A stretch of 64,000 bases of DNA from Aquila chrysaetos chrysaetos (lineage: Eukaryota > Chordata > Aves > Accipitriformes > Accipitridae). Position 1 is the stretch's first letter. Every line of letters starts with the position of its first letter. A program made the position numbers and the translations under genes. Positions 1 to 12,000 of this stretch are shown here, piece after piece. The DNA lies in contig NC_044009.1 in the NCBI RefSeq assembly GCF_900496995.4, positions 9,146,001-9,210,000 of the forward strand. The letters are read 5' to 3'. The notes beneath the pieces are model-generated. The model was given only the letters and a program-made list of their open reading frames with translations, was not told where the DNA came from and did not search any database.

Positions 1-72
1 ATGCAAATCCCAACCTCAGAGCAGCTTTGCTGGAGAGGGAACAGGGTAGCGGAGAAGCCCTGCAGCAGACAG
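1..72 (+). CDS. ZBTB40: ZBTB40 exon, 3' portion (cut by window edge)
   Basis: Open in frame 3 up to a donor at 73 (ACAG/GTAGAG). It ends with one base of a split codon that joins the AG at 605 to give Glu, so the phase fits the next exon. It encodes NPNLRAALLEREQ followed by GSGEALQQT. The P-x-L-x-x-hydrophobic-L pattern matches the end of the second-half repeat exons further down (FPGLHLLLDNL, FPDLQPVMQEL), which supports it being real. The ATG at position 1 is out of this frame and is not a start. An AG at 18-19 could be an acceptor, but the repeat match begins upstream of it. Confidence 0.75.
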
Positions 73-3000
73 GTAGAGAATTGGGTGCAGCCTCTGGCAA
101 AGTGAGCGGGCAACCTTACAGGCAAAGCAGGTCTCCAGAAACCCTGTATCCTTACTCGGATGCAGGAGGCTTATCCCGTGCTGGCCAACATCCTGGAGTG
201 TTTCTGTCCCATGGCAGTGGGGTGTAGGCAGCGCAGGGCTCTTCCCATTGCTGCCTGGAGGGCTGGATCGATGGCTGCGCAGCCAGCATGGGTCAGAGCA
301 CAGCTGAGCCTCAGGATTGAAAGCTCCTTTCTTACTTGAGTCTGACACAAAGCAGTGGCCTTGCAAACCTGGTGTTAACCTCCAGCTTGCTTTATGGCTT
401 TGTGCTCTGTTAGATAAATGAGACGTTTTCCTTTCATAGAGTTTAAAGAGAATAGTAAAGTGGTTTTCCTCTGCTGCGTGTGCTTGGGATGAGCTTTGCT
501 ATTCACTTAGATCTTTCACAGAGTCTCACTCTCTTCAGGAGCCTGTCAGTTCCTTCAGACTGACTTGTTTCTTCTCTTGTGTTTCTGAATCCTTTTCCCC
601 CTAGAGACCACAGACGAGGCAGAGACGCTGACCGCTCGCTTGCTGGGACACAGGGAGGAGCTGATCCAGAGCGTGACACAGCTGAGCCCCATTGTAGAGT
701 TCTTGGAGGCAGCAGAAGAGGGATTCCTGACCGCCTCAGAGAAGCGGGTAAAAAAAATCTGAAATAAGGAAAACTGTGGGGGTGTGTGTGTCTGCAAGGC
801 AACATCTTACTGCATGGTTTGCCAAGTGATGCGCTAGCCTCACCTGGCAATTTCACCTCCCTTTTGCACAGCACGGACTGCACATATGTGTTGTCTCAGG
901 TCCTTCTGTGCTGAACTGTGGGAATAGTGAAAGCTGAGCTGTGAAGGCCACCCCAAGACCAGGATGAACACTGCCTGGTACAGCGTCAGACTGCCCCTGC
1001 AAGCAGAGCCTCGGGCAGAGGAGGTGCCTGGTACTCCTCGTAGGCCCTGAAAATGCCTTTTGTAAGCCCGGAGAAGGCTCTGTAGTGGAGTTTGGTTTCA
1101 GCAGAACCACTGATACCTCTGTGCTGCCTGCTTGCTAGTTACGTCCTTCTGTGCGTGGTCATCAGCTTACCTTTCAGCTGACTCCCTCAGCTTTAACTCT
1201 TATCACACAGTTGCTGCAAGAGTAGCACATCCACTGACTGATTTTTTTTTTTTTTTTTTTGTTTTTTTGTTTAATGTGTTGAATGCAGCAGTTGGTGGGG
1301 AAGACTGTTGCTTTCCCGTAAGCAATTGTGTTATGTATGCTGATTTGCAGACACCATAAAGGACAAAATATTGTGTATAACCTGCTTTCCTTTGTGTTTT
1401 GGGTCGATCTGGCTATACCCCGCCTGTGCAGCTGAAACTTGCAGGGTGCCCTAGCATGCTGCGTTCAGTACACAGCTTGCACACCTTCTGTCCTAGTTTG
1501 TCACATCAGTTAGTTCCCCTGATGCAGGATTATAGCGAGTGGAAAGCACTGTTGTGCTCAGTGGCATGAATGATGTCTGCTTTCTGTCTGAGTGAGCCTG
1601 ACCAGAGCCATGACAGGTGGGCTGAGAACCTCTGCCTGTCTCTTAAGTCCCTCAATTATTGTCTTGCTCACTTGCATGCAATCCCTGACCAAGTGTCCAA
1701 CCTGGAGCATCCCTGAGTATGGGCGCAGCTCGGTGCAAGGAGGGCCTAAGAAGGTGCTGCCAACAGAGGCATCTGCCTTGTCCTCATGGGCTAGGGTGTG
1801 ACTGGTGGCTGATGAATTTTCCCCTCTGAAAGCAGCATGGCTGAGCCTGGAATGGCGATGTGAGAGGAGAGAGCAAGGTGTGAATGCAGCAAAGGACTTG
1901 GCATCTGCTGGGGATATTTTGGCTGTCGGCAGACACCTGCATGGGGGTGCCTGGAGCTGAACTCCTAGCTGTGGAAGCTGCATCAGCAGTGGGGAGATTA
2001 GGATTTTTCATATATGCCTGTTCATGTTGCAGTGTGGTCTTTCTTTTAAAGGCTGCACCTTTTCCCTGCACTCTTCTTTTTGTCTTAATGAAATTAGGTA
2101 GTTAAAATGCAGCCATTTTTTATCTTCCTTCCCATTGAAAAAAAACCAAAACAAAACACCCAACAATAAACCAAAACCAAAACCATTCTGCCATCATAAT
2201 TCTGTTCCTTGGGCACAGGATACAGCCTTTAATTGCATCATCATATACTAGGGATATATATATCCTGCCTTGTTTGGTGAAGGGGTAGTGTTATTCAGTA
2301 TTTCTCTTTATCCTCTTCAGTCACTCTATGCTCTGTTTGCTGCAGAGCCTCCAAACCCTGCTGTGAATACAAAATCCTTCTTCTCTCTATGGGATCCCTT
2401 CATGTTCTTGTTTTAGCCCACAGGTTCCCAGCAAATAACAAATGTATTTGGGGAGCACTCCAGTGAGGCTGGGTGCATAGCTTTTTCCCTGCTGTGGCAC
2501 AGGAAAATAAGGCAGAAATTGCCAAGTGTAGACTGACTTTGGGGGGTTCCCTTTTTTCCAGGCTTGTTTTATTTGTTTATTTCCCCGCTCCCCTCAGACA
2601 AGTGGAAAAGTGCTTAATTATTTCAAAAGTTAAATTAAAATGGTGGGCCTGTGGCATATGTGCAGTTGAGATCTCTAGTGTCTCATGTGCAGTACTGGGA
2701 AAACGAACATGGAATTAGGAGCCACCTCTGAAGGTTTTGTCTTACCTGATTCATCCAGCACTGCACTAGAGCTCTGGGCTGGCAGAGTTAGGATCTAGTT
2801 CTCCAAGGGTTCATAAAGACAAGGCTTTCCTTTTTCTTCTCACAGTCACTGCCTCATTAGCTACACATTTATTCAGCAAGACAAGTGTGAGTTTTATGTG
2901 TAACAGCCTTTTTTCTAGGTAACTGGGTTCTTTCTGTGCCTGGTCCAAGCTGTGCATGGAGCAAGTCTGATTTTCTTTGCTGGAAAACCAGTTCATGATG

Positions 3001-6000
3001 TGTTGTGAAGCCTCTTTGTAAATCCCTGGTTTTCTGGGGAACTTTTTACCTAGCATTTCTATTTTTTGAGTGCTTAACTTTGTGGCTTTATTAGTGTTTC
3101 TGTAATGTGGAGAGGTAGGGTGGAGGATTTGAGGGATGGCTTGGATGCAGATTATCACTTAAAAGAAGTAAACTTGGATACAAAGGAAGAGCATGTGCAT
3201 GGTGTCCCATGGCTTAGGTTGTTGCACAGTTCAGAGTGACCAGTCCACAGTACAGCCCTGAACTTGGAGCATCAGAGTAGCTGGTAAAAACACCCGTCCT
3301 TTCCTTCTGTCTGGGCTCTCTTCTAAAGGGGACTTGGGTATTTTGAGCTATGTGCTTTCCCTCCCCTTTGGCTCCAGTGCCTACACAGCTTGATGCTCAA
3401 ACCAAACTGCTTCAGAGCTAGGACAGGTACCAATGACAACACAAGCAAGGTTACTGGCCGTTGCAGGAGCTATCTTAACTGGACACACTGGGGGATGGAA
3501 AAGTCCTGCTGCAAGCAGAATGGGGAGATGTTTTCCGACCATCTCACCTGGTGTTGTCAAAATGAGTCTCAAAATGTCAGCACTGCATCTGCCACTGCCA
3601 GGGACATCACTTCTGTGCCTTTTGGCACTTGTCTGGGAGCAGTGGTAGGTTACAGCGTGAACTCCCCAAAAGGATGCTGCTCTTGTACCCCTTTTTGTGT
3701 TCTCTTAAAGGAGGACTTCAGTCGGAGAGATCCAGAGTCAGCTCAGTGTGAATTAGATGGGAGGATATGTCAACAGGTTCACTAACAGAGTTTTGACTAT
3801 AAAAGGACAGATCTTCAGAAATGAGAGAAACTAATTAATGAGATCAGCTGCTTGTAAGAGCACAGGAGGAGCTGTTGGATTAGTTTCTTTTATGTTAAAG
3901 GTAGGAGAATTGTCTGAAGTTTGCATCCTGAACAAGAGAGGAGAATTTGTATGAGAGGTTACAGACCTGAGTGAATGAATAACTTGAAGAGTATTAGGAC
4001 CTGCAAGGAATGTCTGAAATGTCCGACAGGCAAAGAAGTGTACTTCAGAGGTATGGAGAGAGACTTGTGGCACGTCAGGCTGCCGGGCATCACGGCACAT
4101 ACTGTGACAAGCAACAAACATTTGTCTGACCAAGTAAAGGAAAAGAATAATGAGAGGAGATGACCTGCAAACTCACGGCTGAGCCTAGGGCCAAATCCAG
4201 GAGAAACACAGAAATGGAGATTTCCTGCAGCTGAAATGAAACCACAATTCCAAGGGCATCCCCCAACAGAGTGGAGGAGCTAACACATGTGGCTATGAGA
4301 GCGACAGCAAGGTTTATTACTGTATTTTCCAAGTTGAGAGTGGTCCCTACAATTGATGACCAGGACAGATGTGTGGGAGAGGGAAGCACTGGTCTAGGCA
4401 GTCAGCTCTGTGGGTGCACAGGAATATGTGTTGGGACAGGCTGGAGGGCATATGTAGCTGAAGCACTGCATGTAAGCAAAAAACAATGGGATAAAATGCA
4501 GTAGAGGGTGTTCAAGTAAATTGTTTCTGCCTGACCTGGAATCTTTATTTGATGAGATAAAAATGTTTTTTTCTGCCTCAGTCTAGACTTGAGCAAAGCA
4601 TTTGAATTTCATGTGAGGAAATTGTTAAACTAGAGGAAGCGGTGATATTAAAAAAGGATGTGTCTTATTGGGAGATAACTACAGATTGTGCCAAAGGCAG
4701 GACTGACAGGTTGGAGCAAGGTTACCAGTGGGATTCTTGGCACTTACTTAATATTCACACTAATGTTATTGACACAAAAATATCAAAGCATGCTTAGCAA
4801 AACTTGCTGATGAGCAAAACTGGGATCTTTTGTCCACACAGAGGACGATCTGCAAGAGGGAGAAGAATTACATGGCTGCAGAACTAAGTAGTGAGAACTG
4901 AATGACGTGGTAGTGTAAAGTGAAGGGCGTGCATTTAGATGCAGTAACAAGAACTAAGAATTAAGACCTCATCTGAAATTTCTGTGTGCAGTTCCAGTCT
5001 TGTTCAAAAAAGATGAATTTGTATTGAAGCAGCGACAGATCTGCAGTCGTAAGATCAGGGGAGTGGAGAAGCTGTTTTATGAGAGGAGCTGCTTTATTTA
5101 GACAAGTGAAATGATGACTGAGAGGGAATGTGATCGTGCTCTTATAAAGAGATTGGAGAGGAAGGGTAGGGTAAACACCTCAGAGAGTTTAGAAGGCTTT
5201 TTAAGCTAAAAGATGATGTTGGCACATGAACAAATGGGTATACACTGGCCATGAATAAATTTAAGCTGAAAATTAGAAGAATCAACAGGGGAATGAGACT
5301 CTGGAAAAGCTTTCCAACCAGGGGAAAGGGAGCAAAAATGTAACTAGTTTTAGGACAGATCTTAATAATTTTATTAATGGGACTGTGTAGTGTAGTGCTT
5401 ATGACAGCAGGGAGCTGGGCTGGTGACCTACAGAGTTTCTGCCAGTCCTACATTTCAAATGCTTAGGAACACAGCATTTGCAGAGAGGAGGTCAACCTGT
5501 ATTTGTCAACTGGCTTTCCCTTGTAGGAGCCTTGTAGGTATTCTACTGGCATACTAGATCTTTTCCAAGTGATTGCATAAGAGATGTCTCATGTGGCCTT
5601 GTCATAGAAATAATCATTCAATTAATAGGATGCTTGTTTAAATAATGAGAATCTTATTTTTCTTTTTCTGTCCATCTCTGTCTTTCGATGACAAGCAGAA
5701 AAATTGGGGAGACAAGGGAAAAGAGACTGCCAATTTAAAAAGTATTTACTAAAATTATTAGATTAAATACTGTTTTGAACCCTATCATTAAGTCCATTTT
5801 TGTTTCCTTTGAAAAAATGGTTTTTTGCTTGTCAGCCACTTCCAAGAGCTAGACTTGGTGGAAGAACCCACCAGGGTAGTTTTCAAGGTGACACGTGTCA
5901 GATTAGCTGCAACATGTTAAGTTGTTCCTGTAACTAGCACTCCATAACACCTCCCAGTTAATCAAATGAGTGAAAGCAGTGGATATGGGTTTATTGCAGT

Positions 6001-9000
6001 ACTGTGATACTGTTCCTGTTTCTCTGATCTCTGTTCAGATCCAAGAATTTATAGGAAGCTCTCACAAACAGGTTCTTGGCTGTTTCTTTGTTGCAGGTAG
6101 TTTTGGATTGCTGTGAAGGCAGTTCTCAGAGGGAAGCCATGCACAATCTGCTCAGGAAGGTAGATGAAGAGAAAACCCTGAAAGCGGAAAGTTTGATCAA
6201 ACTTCTGGGGGCCGTGAAAGCATCATTCCCTGGTCTCCACCTTCTGCTAGACAACTTGGTGGCAACAGCAAATGTTTCTGATGGCAAAGGTATGGGTATA
6301 CTAAACTTCAGAGCCTGGGGGCTCGCTTCAGGGAATTGCCAGGGAGTTTGGATGCTTGTCTGGACTTCAGCATGCTCTTATAATCTTACTTTCATGTAGG
6401 GGAATGGGATGGCCATTTTATTCAAACAAAAATGGTCTGGGAGCACTGGGGTAGGAGGGCTATGCCAGCAAGAAGGCCCCTGCTTTGCAATGAAATGAGC
6501 AGTGTTGGGCAGAAGCCTGTTAGGCTCCTTCCTTGAGTTTCACACTGATAGGGTAGAAGCTAGGATGTCATCTCTGGAAAAGAGGAGAACTGTTCCCTGC
6601 AGTGTCAAATTACTTTTTGATTTTGAGTCACTTAAAAGCAGGAGCAGCATGTGTCTCCATAATAAATAGAACAATTTTCACATAATAAATGCTTCATAGG
6701 TGAAGGCATCTTTACCAAACTCTGGTCCACTGGTGACTTTTCAAAGCCAGCAAGTACCATATGTTAAGCAAATACCTGAAACTTCCCAAAAGTCATAGAT
6801 GTTTTGACATTAAATACAGGCAATGTCTTACCTGGCTGCTGTCTTTGTGAATTCCTTGTGATTGAGGGAGATTGTGGGGAAAATTTAGTTGGGGTGTGCG
6901 CCTGTCCTCGATCCAGGTAGCATTTCTGCATATCATGGTCACTGACTCGTGGTCTCCTGTGTGGAGCAGAGTGTGCTGATGGGAGTCCCACACTTAGTGT
7001 CTCTATTAGACATCATGACCTTGGATAGCTAGTCCCCTCCTTTTTGTTTTGGTGGGGTTTTATTGTTTGGTGCCTGCCTATGGTGGTTCAGGGACTCATG
7101 AGTCCTCATCTTTTGACTGGTGGGACAGCCTTCCAAGTTTGAGTGGGTTTAGGCACACACCTGAGCAATTCAGATGGAGAGGCAAATTTCACCAGCTCTG
7201 AAGTCACATAAAAATTAAAAACTAAATTAACATGCAGTGAAATGTAAATGAGTGTTTAATAGAAAGCAAAACTGTGCTCATAATGCTGATAATTTCCTCT
7301 GTAGCAAACATTCCCGACAGGCAGTTTGCTTTGTCATTTGTTAAGCACGATTGCTTTCTTGAAACACCAGACTCCCAACATGGTTAATTATCTAGTGGTA
7401 ATACCCATTCCAAGGAGGAGCATTCCGTAATTATATAGAGTTGAATCTCCTCAAATTGCAGCTTGAACAAACAGAAGCACAAATATTCCTTATTGTGGAA
7501 ATAAAGAAGGAGGGAATGATTTGAGCCACTGATGGCAGCCTTTGATGTCCTGTGCTGTCCTGCTAACAGAAAGGAGGATGTCTTGTACACTGGCGCAGGG
7601 CATACAGGTTATGGAGCTCACCTTGGTACTGCAGCTGAGCTGAGAGCGCATTCATAACTGCTCAAATTTGTGTAATGAAATCAGAAACATTCCGATGGGA
7701 GAAGGGGGAAAATATTTTTATTTGTAAACCATCCCCTGATCCATGTGGGGCACATCCAAGTCATACCTAAACACTATGGAGCTCAAGCACTTAATGAGGT
7801 TCACTTACCTTTGCCAGGGAGTAGACTCATGTCTCCAAGAAGTCTTTGTCCAGGGAGTTTTTCATATTAGCTCAAAATCTTCCGTTGATTATTCCCACAG
7901 CCTGCCATTGCCTCCTTCACCATCCTGGAGAGCTTTCTCTTCTTACCCGGCACCGTAGGTTTTCAGGGTCCCAGAGACTGTATTATTTTTTTTTTCACCA
8001 AGCTGTGTGTATTTAGCTGCCTTTCTCCCAAGTAGTGCTGTGTGAATAATAGATTGTTCTGTTTGGTACTGAACCAAAACGATTAAAAGACCTGAGCACA
8101 TAAACAAAAAACATGCACAGATGTCTTGGATGAACTACAGTTTTTTGTTTTGGTTTCTCCTACAAAAGTATAACTATGCATCTTCTCCAATTTAGTAACT
8201 CCAAGAGTGAAAAAAATCCTTTTCAGATTCATCTGTTTGGTAATTTCCAGTTTTATTTATCAACTAATCTGGCAATAAGTACAATCGTATATTACTTTTG
8301 GTACACAGTAAATATTGCCCAAGTCTCTTCATTATCCTGAATAAACACTGTTCTTCTTTCTTGAATTAGTCCGTTGTGTCCTGATACCGGAGTGTCTTTA
8401 AAGGGTTGTGGTGTTACTCTAGAGTTGTTTCTCAGATTCATCGGGGCAAAGCTCAGCAGACCCAGCTTGGAATTAGATATGGGAGTGGGAAGGAATGAGT
8501 AAGGGAGGGAAGAGGGTATTACTGCCGCTTTGCAATCACAAGTCTGGTTTGTGTTCCCTTAACATTTTCAGCAAGGACAACTCAGCCTGCTAAGTTCTTG
8601 ATTACCTTGGACCATCTGGGTGTTCGTAAAATGTTAGCATGTTTGATAGTCATACACCACTGAGATGGGGCATGCTGCAGAGCTCCTTCTCAGTGGAGCA
8701 GCTCAAAGACTCGCACTTACAGACATCTTTCAATGAAACTACAATTAAGAGTCAGTAATGGGGTCTCCTTGATTCCAGGCCATCAGAAGAGGCTGATGAC
8801 CATCTCGAGGTGTTATCTTCACAGACAAGGCTACATGTTTACCTGCTGAACATGGCTGAAAACTGAGACTTTCTTCTTCTTCTGGGCTCAGACCAGGACT
8901 GAGACTTGGAAGGCATTTGGGTGCCAGAGATCTATTTCTGTAGGCGCGTATGGGCAGAGGATATTCTGTGTTGTCTTTGGTCTGGAGCAGTTTTGATTTG

Positions 9001-12000
9001 CCATGTGTTTTGATTTGTCCTGTTTATCCTCTGCTTGAAGGTGAATCCAAGTGTCCTAAGCATAAGGCCCTGAGCATTAGTGACCCAGGGAGAACTGGTT
9101 GCTTTGGCTTTTTTGTTATCCCCTAGCTCTGAAGCCCTTTGGGAAGGTGCTGCAAGCTGAGCTGTTCTTATTTTCATTCACTTGCATTCAGCCAAATGGA
9201 CCCCAGAGGATTATGGAGCCAAACTGTTGAGACGATACCGACAAAACTTGGTGGAGCTCCTCACAGACACCCAGACACTGTTGCAGGGTATCTCTGCTGC
9301 ACAGAGCCTGGCTCCTACTGAGAGAGAGGTAAGCAGTCTCCTGCATGTGTGCAAGCAGATACTGAGCTTTAATCCCCATCTGGGATCCCTATCAAGTCCT
9401 GAGGACTTGATTTACTACTTGTCATGGCTTGGTTTGGGGCAGTCCTCAAGCAGGACTCGGTTTAATGATTTCTCAGTATCCCATTGTGGGAGTGAAGCAG
9501 ATAACATATATGAAGCTGAAGGCTGGCAAGTAAGAGTGTCTGATTTGGGTACTGAGGAGAGATGCTCAGCTTTGGAGAGAGTTGAGAAAATAGCTGATAT
9601 GTTTGTGTGAAGAGCTGGGCTTCCAAGTGGTCACCACTTGAGTTGCAATGTGAGCCAGGTCTTCAGCAGGGTGGGAGCAAGGGAAGGCTGGGTCTGGGGT
9701 GAGGCACAGTCTTGTTAGTGCCTCGCTGTGGGTCTTTCCAAGGCGATGGAGCAGGTTGTGAAGTGTGAGGCTGGTGGTTTCGCCTCCCTCGTGTCAGCAG
9801 CGCTGGAGGAGCGGTCTTTGTCGGTCTCTGCCATTTGGCAGCTGCTTCTAGCTGTGCGGGAACCTGCACCACTGAACCTGCTCATGGACGAGATTCGGAA
9901 ACAACCTGGCGCAGAGTTTTTCTTCCAAGCAGGTAATGGCCTTGGTGTACCCCCCTGCTCTCCCTGAGCTTCTCCTGATGCTGGCAGGAGCTGCTTTCTA
10001 ACTTCTCACCCTCTCCCTGGCTGGGAACCTCTCTTCTTCCAGTGGGCCTCAACACCCATGTCCTCGGTGAAACAATTGACTGTTTGGAAAAGCACTTTGG
10101 TCTGCAAATGCAGGTGCTTTGCTTGTGGCTCTGTGCTTTCAGGTTTTGTAATGAGGAAACCTTTTGAGAGCTGGCCACCATCCTGCAATTATAACCAGCT
10201 GGAGGCCCATCAGACTGAAAGCATGGGTTTCATTGGAGGTCTGTGTGCAGCCACCACCCTGTCCTCCCCAGACTCTCAGCCTCTGGCTTTGAGTTTTCCT
10301 ACTTTAAAACCTAAACTGTGCTTTTCCTCCAATATCGTTGTCAAAATCTCATGCAAGTCTGAGGAGCGCTGAGGTTGGTGGTCTTGTGGGGCAGGAGAGG
10401 GAGGCTGTGCAGAGCACAGCTTTGTGTGCTGGCCCTGTGGGCACAAAGCTGGGGTTCACCTGCCTGCAGTCAGATGCCTGTGGTGTAGCTGCCTCCATCT
10501 GAACTCCTCTTCGCCATCACCTCTGTGCTCAGCCTGGAGAAACCAGCACTTCTGGCGTGTGGTGCATCTGGCCACTTTTTACGTGGCTGTCCTTGGATGA
10601 GGCAAATTGTGCCTAGAAATGCCTGTTTCTCTGCAAAAGTCAGAATGAGATGTCTATAACTGGGGGAGAGAAGAAATCTGGAGTCTTGGGAGAACCATGC
10701 CTGCCTTTTGAGTTTGTTACTGTCTCTTTCAGCAACATGCTTTGGAAGACCTGATCTTCTCACCCGAAGTTGGACAAGCAGTGAGAAATGAGGTCTGCTA
10801 GGGTTTTATGCTGGATGTCAGTGCTGCAATTAGTATAACCAAAGCTTGCCTGTAGTTGTTTGCTGTTTCCTATGCCCTAAAGAAGTCACTCCTGTTAACG
10901 GCTCAGTTTCAGGAGCGGGCTGGACAAAGCTAAGCAAAGCTAAGGCCTTCAGGTTCTCCTTGGGTTTTGTGTTTTTTAAATACCTTTACTTTTTATTTTC
11001 ATCTTTAGTGGCCACCAGCGAGAGCACAGCCATTGAGATCATCCTGCGGCACAGCAAGCTGATCTCGGAGGCCATCCAGCAGAGAGTGGACCCGGAGGGC
11101 TTGGCTCCAGGGGAGGCACAACTCACAGAAGCAGTAAAAGAGGTGCAAGGGGATGCTCTTGGAGCTGGCATGGTTTGGGGCTCAAAGGGTGGACAGGCCA
11201 TAGCATGCACTGAAATCAAGGGACATTACTTAGGTTGGGGAAGCCATCCAAAGTTGGAGGTGACCCTCTGCTGAAGTAAGAGTGTGTTGGGTGTTTTGTA
11301 TTAAATTCTGCAGGAGCTTTTAGGTAAAAGAAATTGCCAGCAAGATTCTCAGCTGGTGAAAATGTGGGTATTCAAACACAGCAAAACTGTTCCAGCTCTG
11401 CAAGGGTGCTGAAGTCCTGGAGAAAGCAGAGCTGCCAGGGAGTGGGTTTCCATTTGAGTTGGTTGTTCCAGGACATATGAGAATGAAACGCTCCTAGAAA
11501 ATGCACTGAGGATGCCATGATTGTGTAGCATTCCAGAGTGCCTTGCCTTTTTTATTCTTTGACAAAGAAAATGGGTTGTGTTACTTAGTAACAAGCTGGC
11601 CTTTTCCACCAAGCAGTCTATGGTTGCTCATTCTTGCTCTGGTTAGGTACTGTTGGAGATCTGGGAGGGTGAGGTATGTATGGGCATGCACAGATTCTCA
11701 CCTTGGTTCTACTTGCAGTGGCTGTCTGAAGCAGGTTTGGATTTGGAAGGGAGAGAAAAGCCCAGAGAGAGTTGTATATGAAAGACAGGTTTATGAGTTA
11801 GGTAAGCTTGTAATGGTGTAAGGCATTGAGGAACTGCTCTTTCTGTGGAAAGGTGGTTTTGAGTGAGCTAATACCAAACCAGAAAGTCTGAGAATTTAAT
11901 TTTTTGTAACTTTTTTTAATCCTGAAATTCTCTCAGTTCATGCACATCCATCAGTGGAGGGACAAAGACCTGTATGGAAAGGGATTTCTTTTCTGGTTTC

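Larger units (their letters stand above)
748..6096 (+). other. ZBTB40 intron, 5.3 kb, with decayed CR1 LINE
   Basis: Splits repeat 1 in phase 0. It contains a T19 tract (1242-1260), an A/C-rich low-complexity stretch (about 2139-2185) and an old plus-strand CR1 copy (about 4530-5465). The segment 3800-4530 is AG-rich and could be the 5' continuation of that LINE, but I cannot align it by eye. No exon is recognised. Confidence 0.8.

Noticed and set aside
1..3. ATG at the first bases of the window
   Set aside because: Out of frame with the exon it lies in (frame 3); ZBTB40 starts far upstream.
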